Positions 44,116 through 52,872 of a stretch of 64,000 bases of DNA are shown here, piece after piece. The notes under the pieces are model-generated. The model had not been told where the DNA came from and made no database searches. It worked only from the letters and a program-made list of their open reading frames with translations. Positions within the stretch are counted from its first letter, which is position 1, and the number at the start of each line of letters is the position of its first letter. The stretch lies in assembly GCF_017254865.1 (NCBI RefSeq), contig NZ_JAFKCV010000014.1, forward strand, positions 42,032-106,031, written 5' to 3'. The DNA comes from Bowmanella dokdonensis. Lineage in GTDB: Bacteria; Pseudomonadota; Gammaproteobacteria; Enterobacterales; Alteromonadaceae. Both the position numbers and the translations under genes were made by a program.

Positions 44116-44853
44116 CTACATCTTCACATACATCCATACCCCGGCGGCAATCATAAACAGATTCTCGGTCAGGGAGATAAACCCCAGCGGCACGTCGCTG
44201 TTGCCGCCCACACAGGCGCATTTGAGCTCGCGCTTGTCGATATACACGCCCTTAAATACCGAGACGGCACCCACCGTACCGATAAACAGTGAGATGGGCG
44301 CCACCAGCCAGGCCCAGATACCGGCAAGCATGCCGATGCCGGCCCAGGCCTCGGCAAAGGGATAAAGATAGGCGTAACGCACCCAGCGCTGGGACAGCAG
44401 ATCATAGCCCAGAAACTGATTGGTAAAGGCTTCCACATCCTGCAGTTTCTGCAGAGCCAGCAATGCCATGCTGAAGGCAACAAAACGTTCTACTGTGGGG
44501 ATGGAAACCAGCGCCGTGCCGGTGGCCCAGTTCACGGCCAGGGCCATCAACAGTGCGATAAGGAAGATCGCGATCACCGGCCGGTAACTCGCCGCCATTT
44601 CCTCACCCGGCTGGGTCTTATCGAAGTACGCCAGCAGATCGTCGTAACCGCCGATACGGGTGCCGTCAATAAAGGTCTGTGGTGTGGAATCCACCTGGTG
44701 CTTTTCCTGGAAGGCGTCGGTTTCCTCTCGGGTGGTCAGGTGGTGGTCCTCTACCTCATAGCCTTCGCGCTCCAGCAGCGCCTTGGATTTGAGCCCGAAA
44801 GGGCAGAGGTGATCCTCCATTACCATTCGATGCAGTTCAGCTGTTTTTGCCAT
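44116..44853 (-). CDS. Glutaredoxin-MauE/DoxX-like membrane fusion protein
   Basis: Protein of 245 residues. The N-terminal 80 residues are a glutaredoxin domain with active site 'DHLCPFG' (Cys17, monothiol-like CPFG) and the cis-Pro loop 'VDSTPQTFIDGTRIGGYDDL'. Four membrane segments follow (about 92-108, 117-135, 160-185 and 223-243) in a MauE/DoxX-like layout, with 'LKCACVGG' (two Cys) before the last. This joins a cytoplasmic thiol domain to a membrane carrier, so it may move reducing power across the membrane or help disulfide formation. The upstream neighbour is a MITE; the downstream one a pseudogene. No methylamine genes are present. Confidence 0.83.
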   Translation of the reverse strand: MAKTAELHRMVMEDHLCPFGLKSKALLEREGYEVEDHHLTTREETDAFQEKHQVDSTPQTFIDGTRIGGYDDLLAYFDKTQPGEEMAASYRPVIAIFLIALLMALAVNWATGTALVSIPTVERFVAFSMALLALQKLQDVEAFTNQFLGYDLLSQRWVRYAYLYPFAEAWAGIGMLAGIWAWLVAPISLFIGTVGAVSVFKGVYIDKRELKCACVGGNSDVPLGFISLTENLFMIAAGVWMYVKM

Positions 44854-44887
44854 CGGTAAGTTCTCCTTGAAGCATTACTACTATTTA

Positions 44888-45200
44888 ATACCAATCGGAT
44901 TAATCTTTAGTGTATTCAGCGAAAGACAAAATGTTCGATACCAAGGCGCTCGTATGAAGGTCTAGTGGCGCTAAATCGAATGCGAGCAACACAGGTAGCG
45001 GGCATTTTGACTTCGCCCACTGGGAGCGCCATGGATGGCGTGAAGTAGAACAACGCAGGAGCAGTTGTCGAGAGCGCCCAGGAAGGATTATTTCTGCGTT
45101 CCGACATCTCGACATAGCACCACTATGCCTTCGAAGCCGCGCCTTGAACTAATCCTTCCTGGGCAGCTCTGATTGCACTAAAGATTAATCCGATTGGTAT
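44888..45200. mobile_element. MITE, 313 bp with 25-bp perfect terminal inverted repeats
   Basis: The first 25 bases (44888-44912, beginning ATACCAATCGGATTAATC) are the exact reverse complement of the last 25 (45176-45200). Inside, CCCAGGAAGGATTA (45077-45090) and TAATCCTTCCTGGG (45150-45163) form a second perfect 14-bp inverted repeat. No transposase frame is present; short frames inside (such as 44900-45115) are repeat-derived. It sits between the glutaredoxin-MauE and lepB genes, in the 5' region of both, so it could affect their expression. A target-site duplication could not be fixed. Confidence 0.85.
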
Positions 45201-45382
45201 AAGCTAGTGGTTGCGCCTGACAATTCAAGGGGCGGGCCAGGGAGTGGAACGTCAAACCGGCACTGAAGATGGCTGTAGTATTTACTTACAACTGGCTGAT
45301 TATTTTGGGGAATTCTTATCCTGCCCCTGAGTCGAAAAGTCTGTGACGCTTATCTAATCTGTCAAAAATGCAGGAAAAAGTT

Positions 45383-46024
45383 ATGAAAAAGACCCTGAAC
45401 AAGCTCTATCAGGAAAATCGCGGATTATTGCTGTTTCTCGCCCTGATGCTGGTATTCAGAAGCGCCGTAGCGGACTGGAACGACGTACCTACCGGCTCCA
45501 TGAAGCCCACTATACTCGAAGGGGACAGAATTCTGGTCAACAAAATGGCTTACGATCTGCGTGTACCTTTTACTCATTTGTCCCTGCATAAGTTCGCCGA
45601 TCCGGCCCGGGGCGACATTATCATTTTCGACTCGGCAAAAATGAATGAACGGTTGGTCAAGCGGGTGGTGGGCGTGCCCGGCGATCGGCTGGAGATGCAA
45701 GACAATGTGCTGTTTATCAACGGCCAACGCCTGGACTATGTTGCCTTGCCCGAACAAGGGGACTATCAGGAAGATCTGCTAGGCATCCGGCATGCCGTCA
45801 GGATTAGGCAGGCGGGCTCACAACTGGACAGCTTCAATGCGGTGACCGTGCCACCGGGGCAGTATCTTGCCCTTGGTGATAATCGCGACAACAGTGCCGA
45901 TTCAAGAGTCATAGGTTTTGTGCCCAGAAACGAAATTGTCGGTCGCTCCCGCCAGGTGGTGTTGTCGCTCAATCCCGAACACTACTATCTACCCAGAGCA
46001 GAGCGTTTTCTTAAAGCCATCTGA
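45383..46024 (+). CDS. lepB: Signal peptidase I
   Basis: Inner-membrane serine peptidase that removes signal peptides of exported proteins. Start at the ATG at 45383, 7 bases after CAGGA; an ATG 15 bases upstream is in the same frame but lacks a site. One membrane segment (about 15-31), then the catalytic Ser39 in 'VPTGSMKPT' and Lys93 in 'NERLVKRVVGVPGD', and the box 'LALGDNRDNSADSR'. At 213 residues it is shorter than E. coli LepB (two membrane segments and 324 residues), like the small S26A forms. It is not next to lepA or rnc, so it may be an extra copy. Confidence 0.9.
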   Translation: MKKTLNKLYQENRGLLLFLALMLVFRSAVADWNDVPTGSMKPTILEGDRILVNKMAYDLRVPFTHLSLHKFADPARGDIIIFDSAKMNERLVKRVVGVPGDRLEMQDNVLFINGQRLDYVALPEQGDYQEDLLGIRHAVRIRQAGSQLDSFNAVTVPPGQYLALGDNRDNSADSRVIGFVPRNEIVGRSRQVVLSLNPEHYYLPRAERFLKAI

Positions 46025-46147
46025 GCCACCTCCTGAGCCGTCCTGCCCCCAGCCTGTGGGGGTAGGGCAGCTTATCCAGTTCACTCGAACTCTTATCGAA
46101 AAACGTCATAAATCAATGGCCAACCCGCGGGCAGCCGAGGCTGTCCA

Positions 46148-47311
46148 CTACACCCATTCTCTGCCCCTGAAGGCTTCCAGCACCCTGACAAACTCCGTCA
46201 TCTGTTCCGGCGTGCCCAGCGACAATCTGTTCCAGCCATCCTCAGTGGTCATTCTGCGCCCAACCTTGATGCCGCTTTGCAGCATACGCTGCTGATAATC
46301 AACCAGTGGCCCGTTAATCCGGTGCAGGACGAAATTGGTATAGCTGGGAATGTAGGCCAGTTCCAGCCTGGCCAGTGCGCTTGTCAGGATCTGTCTGGCC
46401 TGTTGGTTGGATTGACGACTGTAGTGGTAAAACTGCTCGTCGAGCAGGGACGCTGCAGCGGCCGCCAGACCCGTGACATTCAAATTAAAGCCGGCCGAGT
46501 ACTGGTCTATGGGACGGGCCGTCCCGGGCGTTGCGATTCCGTAGCCGATTCTCAGACCGGCCATGCCGTAGATTTTGGAAAAGGTACGGGTGACCAGCAG
46601 ATTGGGCTGCCCGGCTTTGACCAGTGCCAGGGCCGACTGGTAGTCGCCCTGCCCCTCCGCGTAATCATGGTAGGCCTCATCGAGCAAAAAGAAGTGCTGG
46701 TCCGGTGCCTCGGCTAGCCACTGCAGCAACATTTTACTGTCCAGTACCGTGCCGGTGGGATTATTCGGGTTGCACAGGTTGACCAGCAGCCTGCCCTGGT
46801 GCTGTCCGGCCCTGGCGCGAAGGGCCGCAAGATCGGTCGCAAAACCCTGACCCACGGGAACCTGGATAACCGGCATTCCCTCTGTGGCGGCATAGCTGCT
46901 GACCAATCCGAAGGTAGGCACTGGCTCCAGCAGGCTGGCGCCCTGCCTGGCAAGGTGCCGCACCAGCGCCTTCAGGACTTCAGTCGAGCCGTTGCCAAGG
47001 ATCAAATGGTCAGTAGTGACCTGCAACCGCTGAGCCAGTGTCTCTTTGACCTGCGCCAGTAATTCGTCCGGATAGCGATTGCCCAATACCAGTGCTGCCT
47101 GCTGCGCCGCTTGCAAGGCTTTGGGTGACATGCCCAGGGCATTTTCATTGTAATGCAGCAGCAGAGGGTCGGCATTGGTGCGAAATGCCGGCAGGTCGGG
47201 GTCTGCCAGTGCCAGGCGCGGTGTCCAGCCGCCCAGGGCAGTCAATGCGACCGATGTGCCGAGCAGTTTCAATATCCGGCGGCGGTCAGTTAACGAGTCG
47301 ACTCTTTTCAT
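46148..47311 (-). CDS. Tat-exported HisC-like PLP aminotransferase
   Basis: Fold-type I aminotransferase of 387 residues with the histidinol-phosphate aminotransferase pattern: 'NENALGMSPKAL', 'NGSTEVLKALVRHL', 'NPNNPTGTVLD' (181-191), 'LLDEAYHDY' (Asp211) and PLP-lysine Lys246 in 'TRTFSKIYGMAGLRIGYG'. The N-terminus 'LTDRRRILKLLGTSVALTALGG' is a twin-arginine signal, so the folded enzyme with its cofactor should be exported to the periplasm, which is unusual for HisC-like proteins. It starts 14 bp after the solute-binding lipoprotein gene, so the two form an operon. Substrate unknown; there is no his operon here. Confidence 0.85.
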   Translation of the reverse strand: MKRVDSLTDRRRILKLLGTSVALTALGGWTPRLALADPDLPAFRTNADPLLLHYNENALGMSPKALQAAQQAALVLGNRYPDELLAQVKETLAQRLQVTTDHLILGNGSTEVLKALVRHLARQGASLLEPVPTFGLVSSYAATEGMPVIQVPVGQGFATDLAALRARAGQHQGRLLVNLCNPNNPTGTVLDSKMLLQWLAEAPDQHFFLLDEAYHDYAEGQGDYQSALALVKAGQPNLLVTRTFSKIYGMAGLRIGYGIATPGTARPIDQYSAGFNLNVTGLAAAAASLLDEQFYHYSRQSNQQARQILTSALARLELAYIPSYTNFVLHRINGPLVDYQQRMLQSGIKVGRRMTTEDGWNRLSLGTPEQMTEFVRVLEAFRGREWV

Positions 47312-47325
47312 TTTGTTGTCCTGAA

Positions 47326-48156
47326 TTATTGTTTGTCAGCGTCCAGTTCCATCAGTTCATCCAGTTCCAGTTCGAAGGGATCCAGCAGCCGTGTTACACC
47401 CCAATACTCCAGTTGGGCCAGCCACTTCGGATCATCGGCATTATGATCGATAAAGGCATTGAGGAGCGGCATCAGTTCTGCCCTGCCCTGGCTGAGCAGA
47501 ATATGCCTCGAATAGGTATCGTGGGGGGTCTGGGCAACAAACAACTCACTGGTGTCCACACCATGTTCCTTCCAGTACAGCAGACTGGAGCGAACCATGA
47601 TGTACGCATCCAACTCGCCGCCCAACAGCTTTTGGTAGTTAGCATAATCACGATCTGCATCTTCCCGATTTAGTAGCTTCTGCTCCGCCAGTTTGTTGAT
47701 ATCCCGGTAAAAGTGTCCCTGGCGTGCACCAATATGCAAACCCGTCAAGTCGGCAGGTTCAGTGTACCGGACCGGCCGGCTTCTAAGGCTGACGATTATA
47801 TCCGCATCCCAGAAGATACGATGACTGGCCTGAACGTCGGGATCGCGAAAGCTGAACCACAGGGGATTGGCCCACAGGATCAGGTAAGGTTCGCCACTTT
47901 CCACCAGGGCATTGAGGTCGGCACGCTCAATATGCACCAGTTCCAGTTGGATATCTTCCTGCCAGTGATTGAACCGTTCCACCCAGGCACGACTGAGATC
48001 GGTCGGCTCCCCGGGCAGGGTGAACGGCGGATCAGAATGATAGGAGTAAACCGCATAGACCCTGGGTTCTGCCGGCGTACAGGCAATCTGCAGTATCAGC
48101 ACCACCAAGGCTGCGAGACACCTGACACAATAGTGATAGTGGGACACAGTTGTCAT
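47326..48156 (-). CDS. Solute-binding (family 3-like) lipoprotein
   Basis: Periplasmic-binding-fold protein of 276 residues with a lipobox 'LILQIAC' (Cys26), so anchored to a membrane. 'YAVYSYHSDPPFTLPGEPTDLSRAWVERFN' at the start and 'DLTGLHIGARQGHFYRDINKL' at the domain switch resemble family 3 amino-acid-binding proteins. There is no permease or ATPase gene beside it, so it may act as a sensor or scavenging partner rather than in an ABC importer. It is the first gene of a two-gene operon with the exported HisC-like aminotransferase. A ligand such as an amino acid that is the aminotransferase substrate is a reasonable guess. Confidence 0.78.
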   Translation of the reverse strand: MTTVSHYHYCVRCLAALVVLILQIACTPAEPRVYAVYSYHSDPPFTLPGEPTDLSRAWVERFNHWQEDIQLELVHIERADLNALVESGEPYLILWANPLWFSFRDPDVQASHRIFWDADIIVSLRSRPVRYTEPADLTGLHIGARQGHFYRDINKLAEQKLLNREDADRDYANYQKLLGGELDAYIMVRSSLLYWKEHGVDTSELFVAQTPHDTYSRHILLSQGRAELMPLLNAFIDHNADDPKWLAQLEYWGVTRLLDPFELELDELMELDADKQ

Positions 48157-48351
48157 TTACGGCTCTTAAGTACAGATGACTTAAGCCTAACGGCTTTATG
48201 GAAAAAGGAAAAACATGCATTGGCCGGGAAAAATTAGATCCAGGTCAAAGATGGGTATAATTGTCCTTGTGGGCAAAAAACCAACAACGTTATGCTGGGC
48301 ACAACTGATCGCAGTTCCTTCTGATGGCAATCAGTAAAAGAGGTCCATCTG

Positions 48352-49287
48352 ATGCCTGACAACCTGAAATCCTGCCACTACCTGCTGCAAGCTATGCCAG
48401 ACGCCACCCTGGTAACGGACGATCAGGGTATAATCAGTCTGGTCAACCGGCAGTTGGGTTTGCTGTTTGGCTACGAGGAGCAGGAGATGCTCGGCCAACC
48501 TGTCACTTTCCTGGTCCCCGAGTCCAATCGCAATAAACACCCCGGGCATGTCAGACAATATCTCCAGCAACCGGGTCGTCGAATGATGGGCAGCGCTCTG
48601 GAGCTGTCGGGACAGCACAAGGATGGGCGCCTGATCCCGGTGGATATCATGCTCAGCCCTATCGAAGTTGAGGGAAGGCAGTGGATTATCTGCACCATTC
48701 GCGACATGAGTGAAGCCAAGCAGATCCAGAATGCCCTGAGCGAGGCCCTGAACCGAGAAAAGCAGTTGGCTCGCTCTGACATGCTGACCGGATGTGCCAA
48801 CCGGCGGGCCTTTTATGAACTGGCCGAGTATGAAATTGAGCGGGCCCATCGCTACCAGCGCCCCTTTGCCGTTGCCTACACAGACCTGGACAATTTCAAG
48901 CATATTAACGATGCATTGGGCCATCATACGGGTGACAGATTGCTGCAAAAGGTCGGCGCTTGCCTGCAAAAGGGCCTGAGAAGTTCAGATACTGTCGCCC
49001 GCCTCGGCGGCGATGAATTTGCCCTGCTGCTGCCGGAAACCGATCTGAACCTGGCCACCAGCCTGGTAGCCAGGCTGCGTCAAAGGCTGCTGAACGAAAT
49101 GCAAACCCACCGCTGGCCGGTAACCTTCAGCATCGGCGTATTGGCCTGCGAGGCCAGTCCTCAGGATGTGGATCATCTTATCCGCATGGCCGATGAACTC
49201 ATGTATGGCATCAAGCAAAAAGGCAAGAATGCCATGGACTGCCGGTTATTTTCCCATGGACAGGAACTGGCTCCGCCCTCAATCTGA
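48352..49287 (+). CDS. PAS-GGDEF diguanylate cyclase
   Basis: Cytoplasmic protein of 311 residues: an N-terminal PAS domain (about 8-120, 'LLQAMPDATLVTDDQGIISLVNRQL' and 'PVDIMLSPIEVEGRQWIICTIRDMSEAK'), a short helix linker and a GGDEF domain (about 140-300). The active-site loop is intact, 'RLGGDEFALLLPE' (219-223), as is the allosteric inhibition site RxxD ('RSSD', 210-213), five residues before it. It should make cyclic di-GMP with product feedback. No membrane segment is seen, so the signal is probably internal (for example a small molecule or redox state bound by PAS). Confidence 0.92.
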   Translation: MPDNLKSCHYLLQAMPDATLVTDDQGIISLVNRQLGLLFGYEEQEMLGQPVTFLVPESNRNKHPGHVRQYLQQPGRRMMGSALELSGQHKDGRLIPVDIMLSPIEVEGRQWIICTIRDMSEAKQIQNALSEALNREKQLARSDMLTGCANRRAFYELAEYEIERAHRYQRPFAVAYTDLDNFKHINDALGHHTGDRLLQKVGACLQKGLRSSDTVARLGGDEFALLLPETDLNLATSLVARLRQRLLNEMQTHRWPVTFSIGVLACEASPQDVDHLIRMADELMYGIKQKGKNAMDCRLFSHGQELAPPSI

Positions 49288-49566
49288 GCTAAGTCACTGA
49301 TCATCCAGCAGCTCTGTCAGTCCTTCGGACGCAGGCCGGTTTTCTTTATCCTGCAATCCATACACAGGAATAACCTGCCATATCACAGCACCTGGCTAAT
49401 TTACGTACAATCCGACCCTCGCTACTGGCAGCCGGAAGCCAAAGGTATCCCCACAGGCAATTCAACGGACTGCTTGGCACGAAGGGGGCCACCTGAACGC
49501 CCGGGCCCAGTTTGATATCCCGTTAGTCGTTGAGCGGTCTTCACTGCTCAAATTTGAGGTTTAGCT

Positions 49567-51915
49567 ATGTCGTTTTCCCGCAATGCCGGCTGGTGTTCCC
49601 GCCTTGGCCGCCAGCTCTTAGTACTGTCATGTTGTGCATTAACCTTCACTCCTGCTTTGGTCAATGCCGCACCAGCAAGGGATATCACTATAAAACACGC
49701 CGTCGTGGCTGAGATAGGTCATTTGCGGGCCAAGCCCGACAGCAACAAGTTTGAACTGTCCGTCAGCAGCTCCAGGGCCGCCCACCGGTTTGAACTGGAG
49801 GAGAACAAGAACCTGTTCAAGGGCCTGGACGCTGATATGTCCAACGGCGAGCTGGTACTTTACAAGGGTAAGCTGAAAGACCATCCCCGCTCCTGGGTCA
49901 GGCTGTCCTATATTGACGGCGGCTACTCCGGCGCTTTCTTTGATGGAGAGGATCTTTATTTTATCGAACAGGGCAGTAACGTGAAGGACGCCCTGACCAA
50001 CCACAACCTGCTGGACAGACTGGCGCAGAAAGGCCGGCGCGATGTGATTTTCAAAGCCTCGGATATCGAGCATCACGGATTGTGCGGCATGGAAGGGCCC
50101 GCGCACTTCTCTGACTCCTCTTTTGACTATCAGCACTATGTGCAGGATCTCAACGAGCTGGCTGCTACTGCCCCCAGTAAAGAGCTGGAACTGGCCGTCG
50201 TCGCCGACACCCAGTTCAATATGGCCTATGCTGGCAATGGACTGGAAAAGATGCTGGCGGAGATGAATATTGTCGATGGTATCTTTTCGGAGCAGGTGGG
50301 CGTGCAGTTGAAGATAGTCCAAAGTCATGTCATGTCTGACGACGGCTATCTCACCGCCACTAACGCCAGTACCCTGATCCAGGACTTCCGCAACTATGTT
50401 CACAGTGAAATAGGAAACCCGGGTCTTACTCACCTCTTTACCGGCCGGAATCTGGACGGTAGCACCGTGGGTATCGCTTACCTCTCTGCCATGTGCTCCA
50501 GTTATGGGGTTGGCATTACCCAGAAATACGGCAGCATGACGGCGCTTATCGCCGCCCATGAGATTGGCCACAACTTCGGGGCGCCCCACGACAATCAGTC
50601 CGGCTCAGCCTGTGCCACCACCGGCGGTACATTTCTGATGAATCCGATGGTCAATGGTAACGATCAGTTTTCTACCTGCAGTCTGCAGCAGATGAACAGC
50701 CGTATTCAAAATGCCTACTGTCTTAATGAGCTGGACGGTCTGGCCCCGGTTATCAGCTCGACAGCCGGCAACTCAGCCAGGGTCGGCCTGGCCTATGCCT
50801 ACGACGCCGATGAACGGATTGATGTCAGTGGGGGCACAGGGCTGAGCTACCGGCTGGACTTTGGCCCTGACGGAATGATTATCGAGGCTGACGGCAGAAT
50901 CGTCTGGACCCCGACAGCTGCCCAGGAAGGCACACAAGTAGCGCAGATAACCGTCAGCAACGCTTTTGGCAGTGACTCGCAATACTTTGAAATTGAGGTG
51001 GCATCCGCCCCCGCGCCTGCCGGTGACGTCATCGATTTCAGCCAGTTCTACCTTGGCAGCTACGGCGGCACCCAGGACAAAACCGGCCCGGTCAGCATTG
51101 AGGATCAGGGCAAGACTCTGAGAATGCAGGGCAACCGCTGGAAGTATATCGACTATCCCTATGTGGTCACTGCCAATACCGTGCTGGAGTTTGATTTCAG
51201 CAGCTCAAAGGAGGGCGAAATTCACGCCATAGGTATGGATACAGACGGCCAACTGAGGCAGAAGCGCATCCTGCAGCTTTACGGCACGCAGCCTTACGGC
51301 AAGATGCTGAGCCGCTATAACGGTAAGGGCCAGTCCCAGCACTATGTGGTCCCTGTCGGGCTTTACTACCAGGGCAATATGAAAACCCTGTTCTTCGGTA
51401 TGGACCATGATGTGAGCAACCCCACCGGGGAAAGCGTATTCAGCAATGTACGGGTCTACGAGCAAAGCAGCGAACAGCTAAGCTTCAATTTCAATGATAC
51501 GGAGATCCTCAGCTATGCTGGCGGACAGGATAAGACGGGGTCGGTGCACATCCTTGAAGATGGCAATGTCCTGCGCCTGCAAGGCAACCTCTGGAAAGCC
51601 ATCAGCCTGTACACCCAGATAGATAAGGACTCGGTGCTGAGCTTCGACTTTATGAGTGACAGCAAGGGCGAATTGCACGGTTTAGGTTTCGATAATGACG
51701 ACAAGGAAACCGCCGACAAGATCTTCACCCTCTACGGTACCCAGAGATATGGCAACCAGACCTACAGCTACACCACTCCTGGCCAGTATCAGCATTTTGA
51801 GATTCCGGTGGGACAGTTCTATACCGGTACTTTCAATAAGCTGTTCTTCATGATGGATCATGATGTGAGTAATCCAACCGGGGTCAGTTACTTTAAAAAC
51901 ATCAGTATCCGCTGA
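49567..51915 (+). CDS. Reprolysin-like (M12B) secreted metalloprotease with duplicated C-terminal domains
   Basis: Exported zinc protease of 782 residues; signal peptide ends near 'LVNAAPA'. A propeptide-like region (35-195) precedes a catalytic domain with 'HEIGHNFGAPHD' (His331, His335, His341) and a Met-turn in 'GTFLMNPMVNG'. An Ig-like (He_PIG) domain follows (about 395-480). Two tandem homologous beta-rich domains end the protein (about 490-640 and 645-782), sharing 'GGQDKTG', 'LRLQGNLWK', 'LYGTQ.YG', and 'DHDVSNPTG'. Similar end domains occur on marine polysaccharidases and probably bind sugars or proteins. It ends at an intrinsic terminator. Likely a secreted nutrient-scavenging protease. 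Confidence 0.9.
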   Translation: MSFSRNAGWCSRLGRQLLVLSCCALTFTPALVNAAPARDITIKHAVVAEIGHLRAKPDSNKFELSVSSSRAAHRFELEENKNLFKGLDADMSNGELVLYKGKLKDHPRSWVRLSYIDGGYSGAFFDGEDLYFIEQGSNVKDALTNHNLLDRLAQKGRRDVIFKASDIEHHGLCGMEGPAHFSDSSFDYQHYVQDLNELAATAPSKELELAVVADTQFNMAYAGNGLEKMLAEMNIVDGIFSEQVGVQLKIVQSHVMSDDGYLTATNASTLIQDFRNYVHSEIGNPGLTHLFTGRNLDGSTVGIAYLSAMCSSYGVGITQKYGSMTALIAAHEIGHNFGAPHDNQSGSACATTGGTFLMNPMVNGNDQFSTCSLQQMNSRIQNAYCLNELDGLAPVISSTAGNSARVGLAYAYDADERIDVSGGTGLSYRLDFGPDGMIIEADGRIVWTPTAAQEGTQVAQITVSNAFGSDSQYFEIEVASAPAPAGDVIDFSQFYLGSYGGTQDKTGPVSIEDQGKTLRMQGNRWKYIDYPYVVTANTVLEFDFSSSKEGEIHAIGMDTDGQLRQKRILQLYGTQPYGKMLSRYNGKGQSQHYVVPVGLYYQGNMKTLFFGMDHDVSNPTGESVFSNVRVYEQSSEQLSFNFNDTEILSYAGGQDKTGSVHILEDGNVLRLQGNLWKAISLYTQIDKDSVLSFDFMSDSKGELHGLGFDNDDKETADKIFTLYGTQRYGNQTYSYTTPGQYQHFEIPVGQFYTGTFNKLFFMMDHDVSNPTGVSYFKNISIR

Positions 51916-51928
51916 TGACTCCCTGTCA

Positions 51929-51955
51929 GGCCGTCCCTGTGACGGCCTTTTTTTA
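51929..51955 (+). terminator. Intrinsic terminator after the metalloprotease gene
   Basis: AGGCCGTC pairs with GACGGCCT around the loop CCTGT and is followed by seven T residues. It also overlaps the 3' end of the convergent HExxH gene. Confidence 0.9.
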
Positions 51956-52777
51956 ATCCGGTGACGCCGGTATCATTTTTTTTGCCGGCTGTTGCTCGAA
52001 GTCTCTTCGCAACTCGCTGAACAAGGTCTCCCCCACCAGCCCGTCCAGAGAGGCAATGACCTCATCCAGCGTTGTGTCCCGGCTGCGACAGCACCGCAGA
52101 TAATCTTTCATCAATGTGGTCAGCCGCATATTGTGATCTTCGGCCAGCCGCTGATCCGCCAGGACGAAAAACCAGGCTCCACCCCAGTAGGCGGCGGGAT
52201 ACTGTTTTTGCTCCATCAGGCGTCTGGCTACCGAGGCCGCGCTATGCTCACTGTTGTACCAGCGAAGGTGGGGTCTGAGCTTACGCCGGTAGTGGTCCAT
52301 CGGCGTGCCTTCAAGCAATCCCGCCCTGGCCATAATCTGATACTGCATATAGCTGGCAAACCCCTCAGCAAACCAGGATTCCCAACTGCCCAGATAGGGC
52401 AGGGCCAGATGGCTGAGTTCATGGTAGGCCGTCCAGTCACGGATAAATCGTTGCAGATCAAAGCGGGTATCCACATAGAAATGCACCGACTGTCGTCCCT
52501 TGCGCCAGGTGTTGGCCCAGGGAACGGGTTGGTTGGACTTACGTGGGTAGAGATGCAGGTGCATGACAAAAGGGTAATTCCCCAGAGTCTGTTGGGTAGC
52601 CTGCACGGCATGGGCCAGCCAGTCCTCCAATTGCTGCCGCTGCGCCGGGGCGAAGCGTTGCAGGCCTTGCAGGCGGTACGGCGCGTTGTCGCGCCGCTCC
52701 TGGGCCGGGCTGGCCGCTGACAGAGTCAGGCAGCTAAGTGCTAATGCCGTGAAAACAGACAGAATAGATCTTTGCAT
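51953..52777 (-). CDS. Exported HExxH putative metallopeptidase
   Basis: Protein of 274 residues with signal peptide (to about 'AASPAQ', residue 26). The zinc motif 'YHELSHLALPYLGSWESWFAEGFASYM' (His119, Glu120, His123 and downstream Glu138) is the HExxH-x14-E of gluzincins, including the 'WFAEGFASY' stretch seen in DUF1570-like and basic-secretory-type proteases. The rest of the fold is short. It may cut peptides in the periplasm. It is a single gene whose stop lies on the terminator of the convergent protease. Confidence 0.78.
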   Translation of the reverse strand: MQRSILSVFTALALSCLTLSAASPAQERRDNAPYRLQGLQRFAPAQRQQLEDWLAHAVQATQQTLGNYPFVMHLHLYPRKSNQPVPWANTWRKGRQSVHFYVDTRFDLQRFIRDWTAYHELSHLALPYLGSWESWFAEGFASYMQYQIMARAGLLEGTPMDHYRRKLRPHLRWYNSEHSAASVARRLMEQKQYPAAYWGGAWFFVLADQRLAEDHNMRLTTLMKDYLRCCRSRDTTLDEVIASLDGLVGETLFSELRRDFEQQPAKKMIPASPD

Positions 52778-52872
52778 AAGGCAAAGACTGGCAGCTTTTT
52801 CGCGATTGACCAGTCCTTTGGTCGGTAAATTTCCCGGTTAAAACGGTTTGGGCACAAGGTCGGGCCTATGTT

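Noticed and set aside
44900..45115. Short minus-strand frames inside the first MITE
   Set aside because: They lie fully in the repeat element and have no start signals; such frames are often misannotated as genes.
49639..50589. Minus-strand frame of 316 codons
   Set aside because: Antisense to the metalloprotease with its intact HExxHxxGxxH motif; no ribosome site or known pattern.
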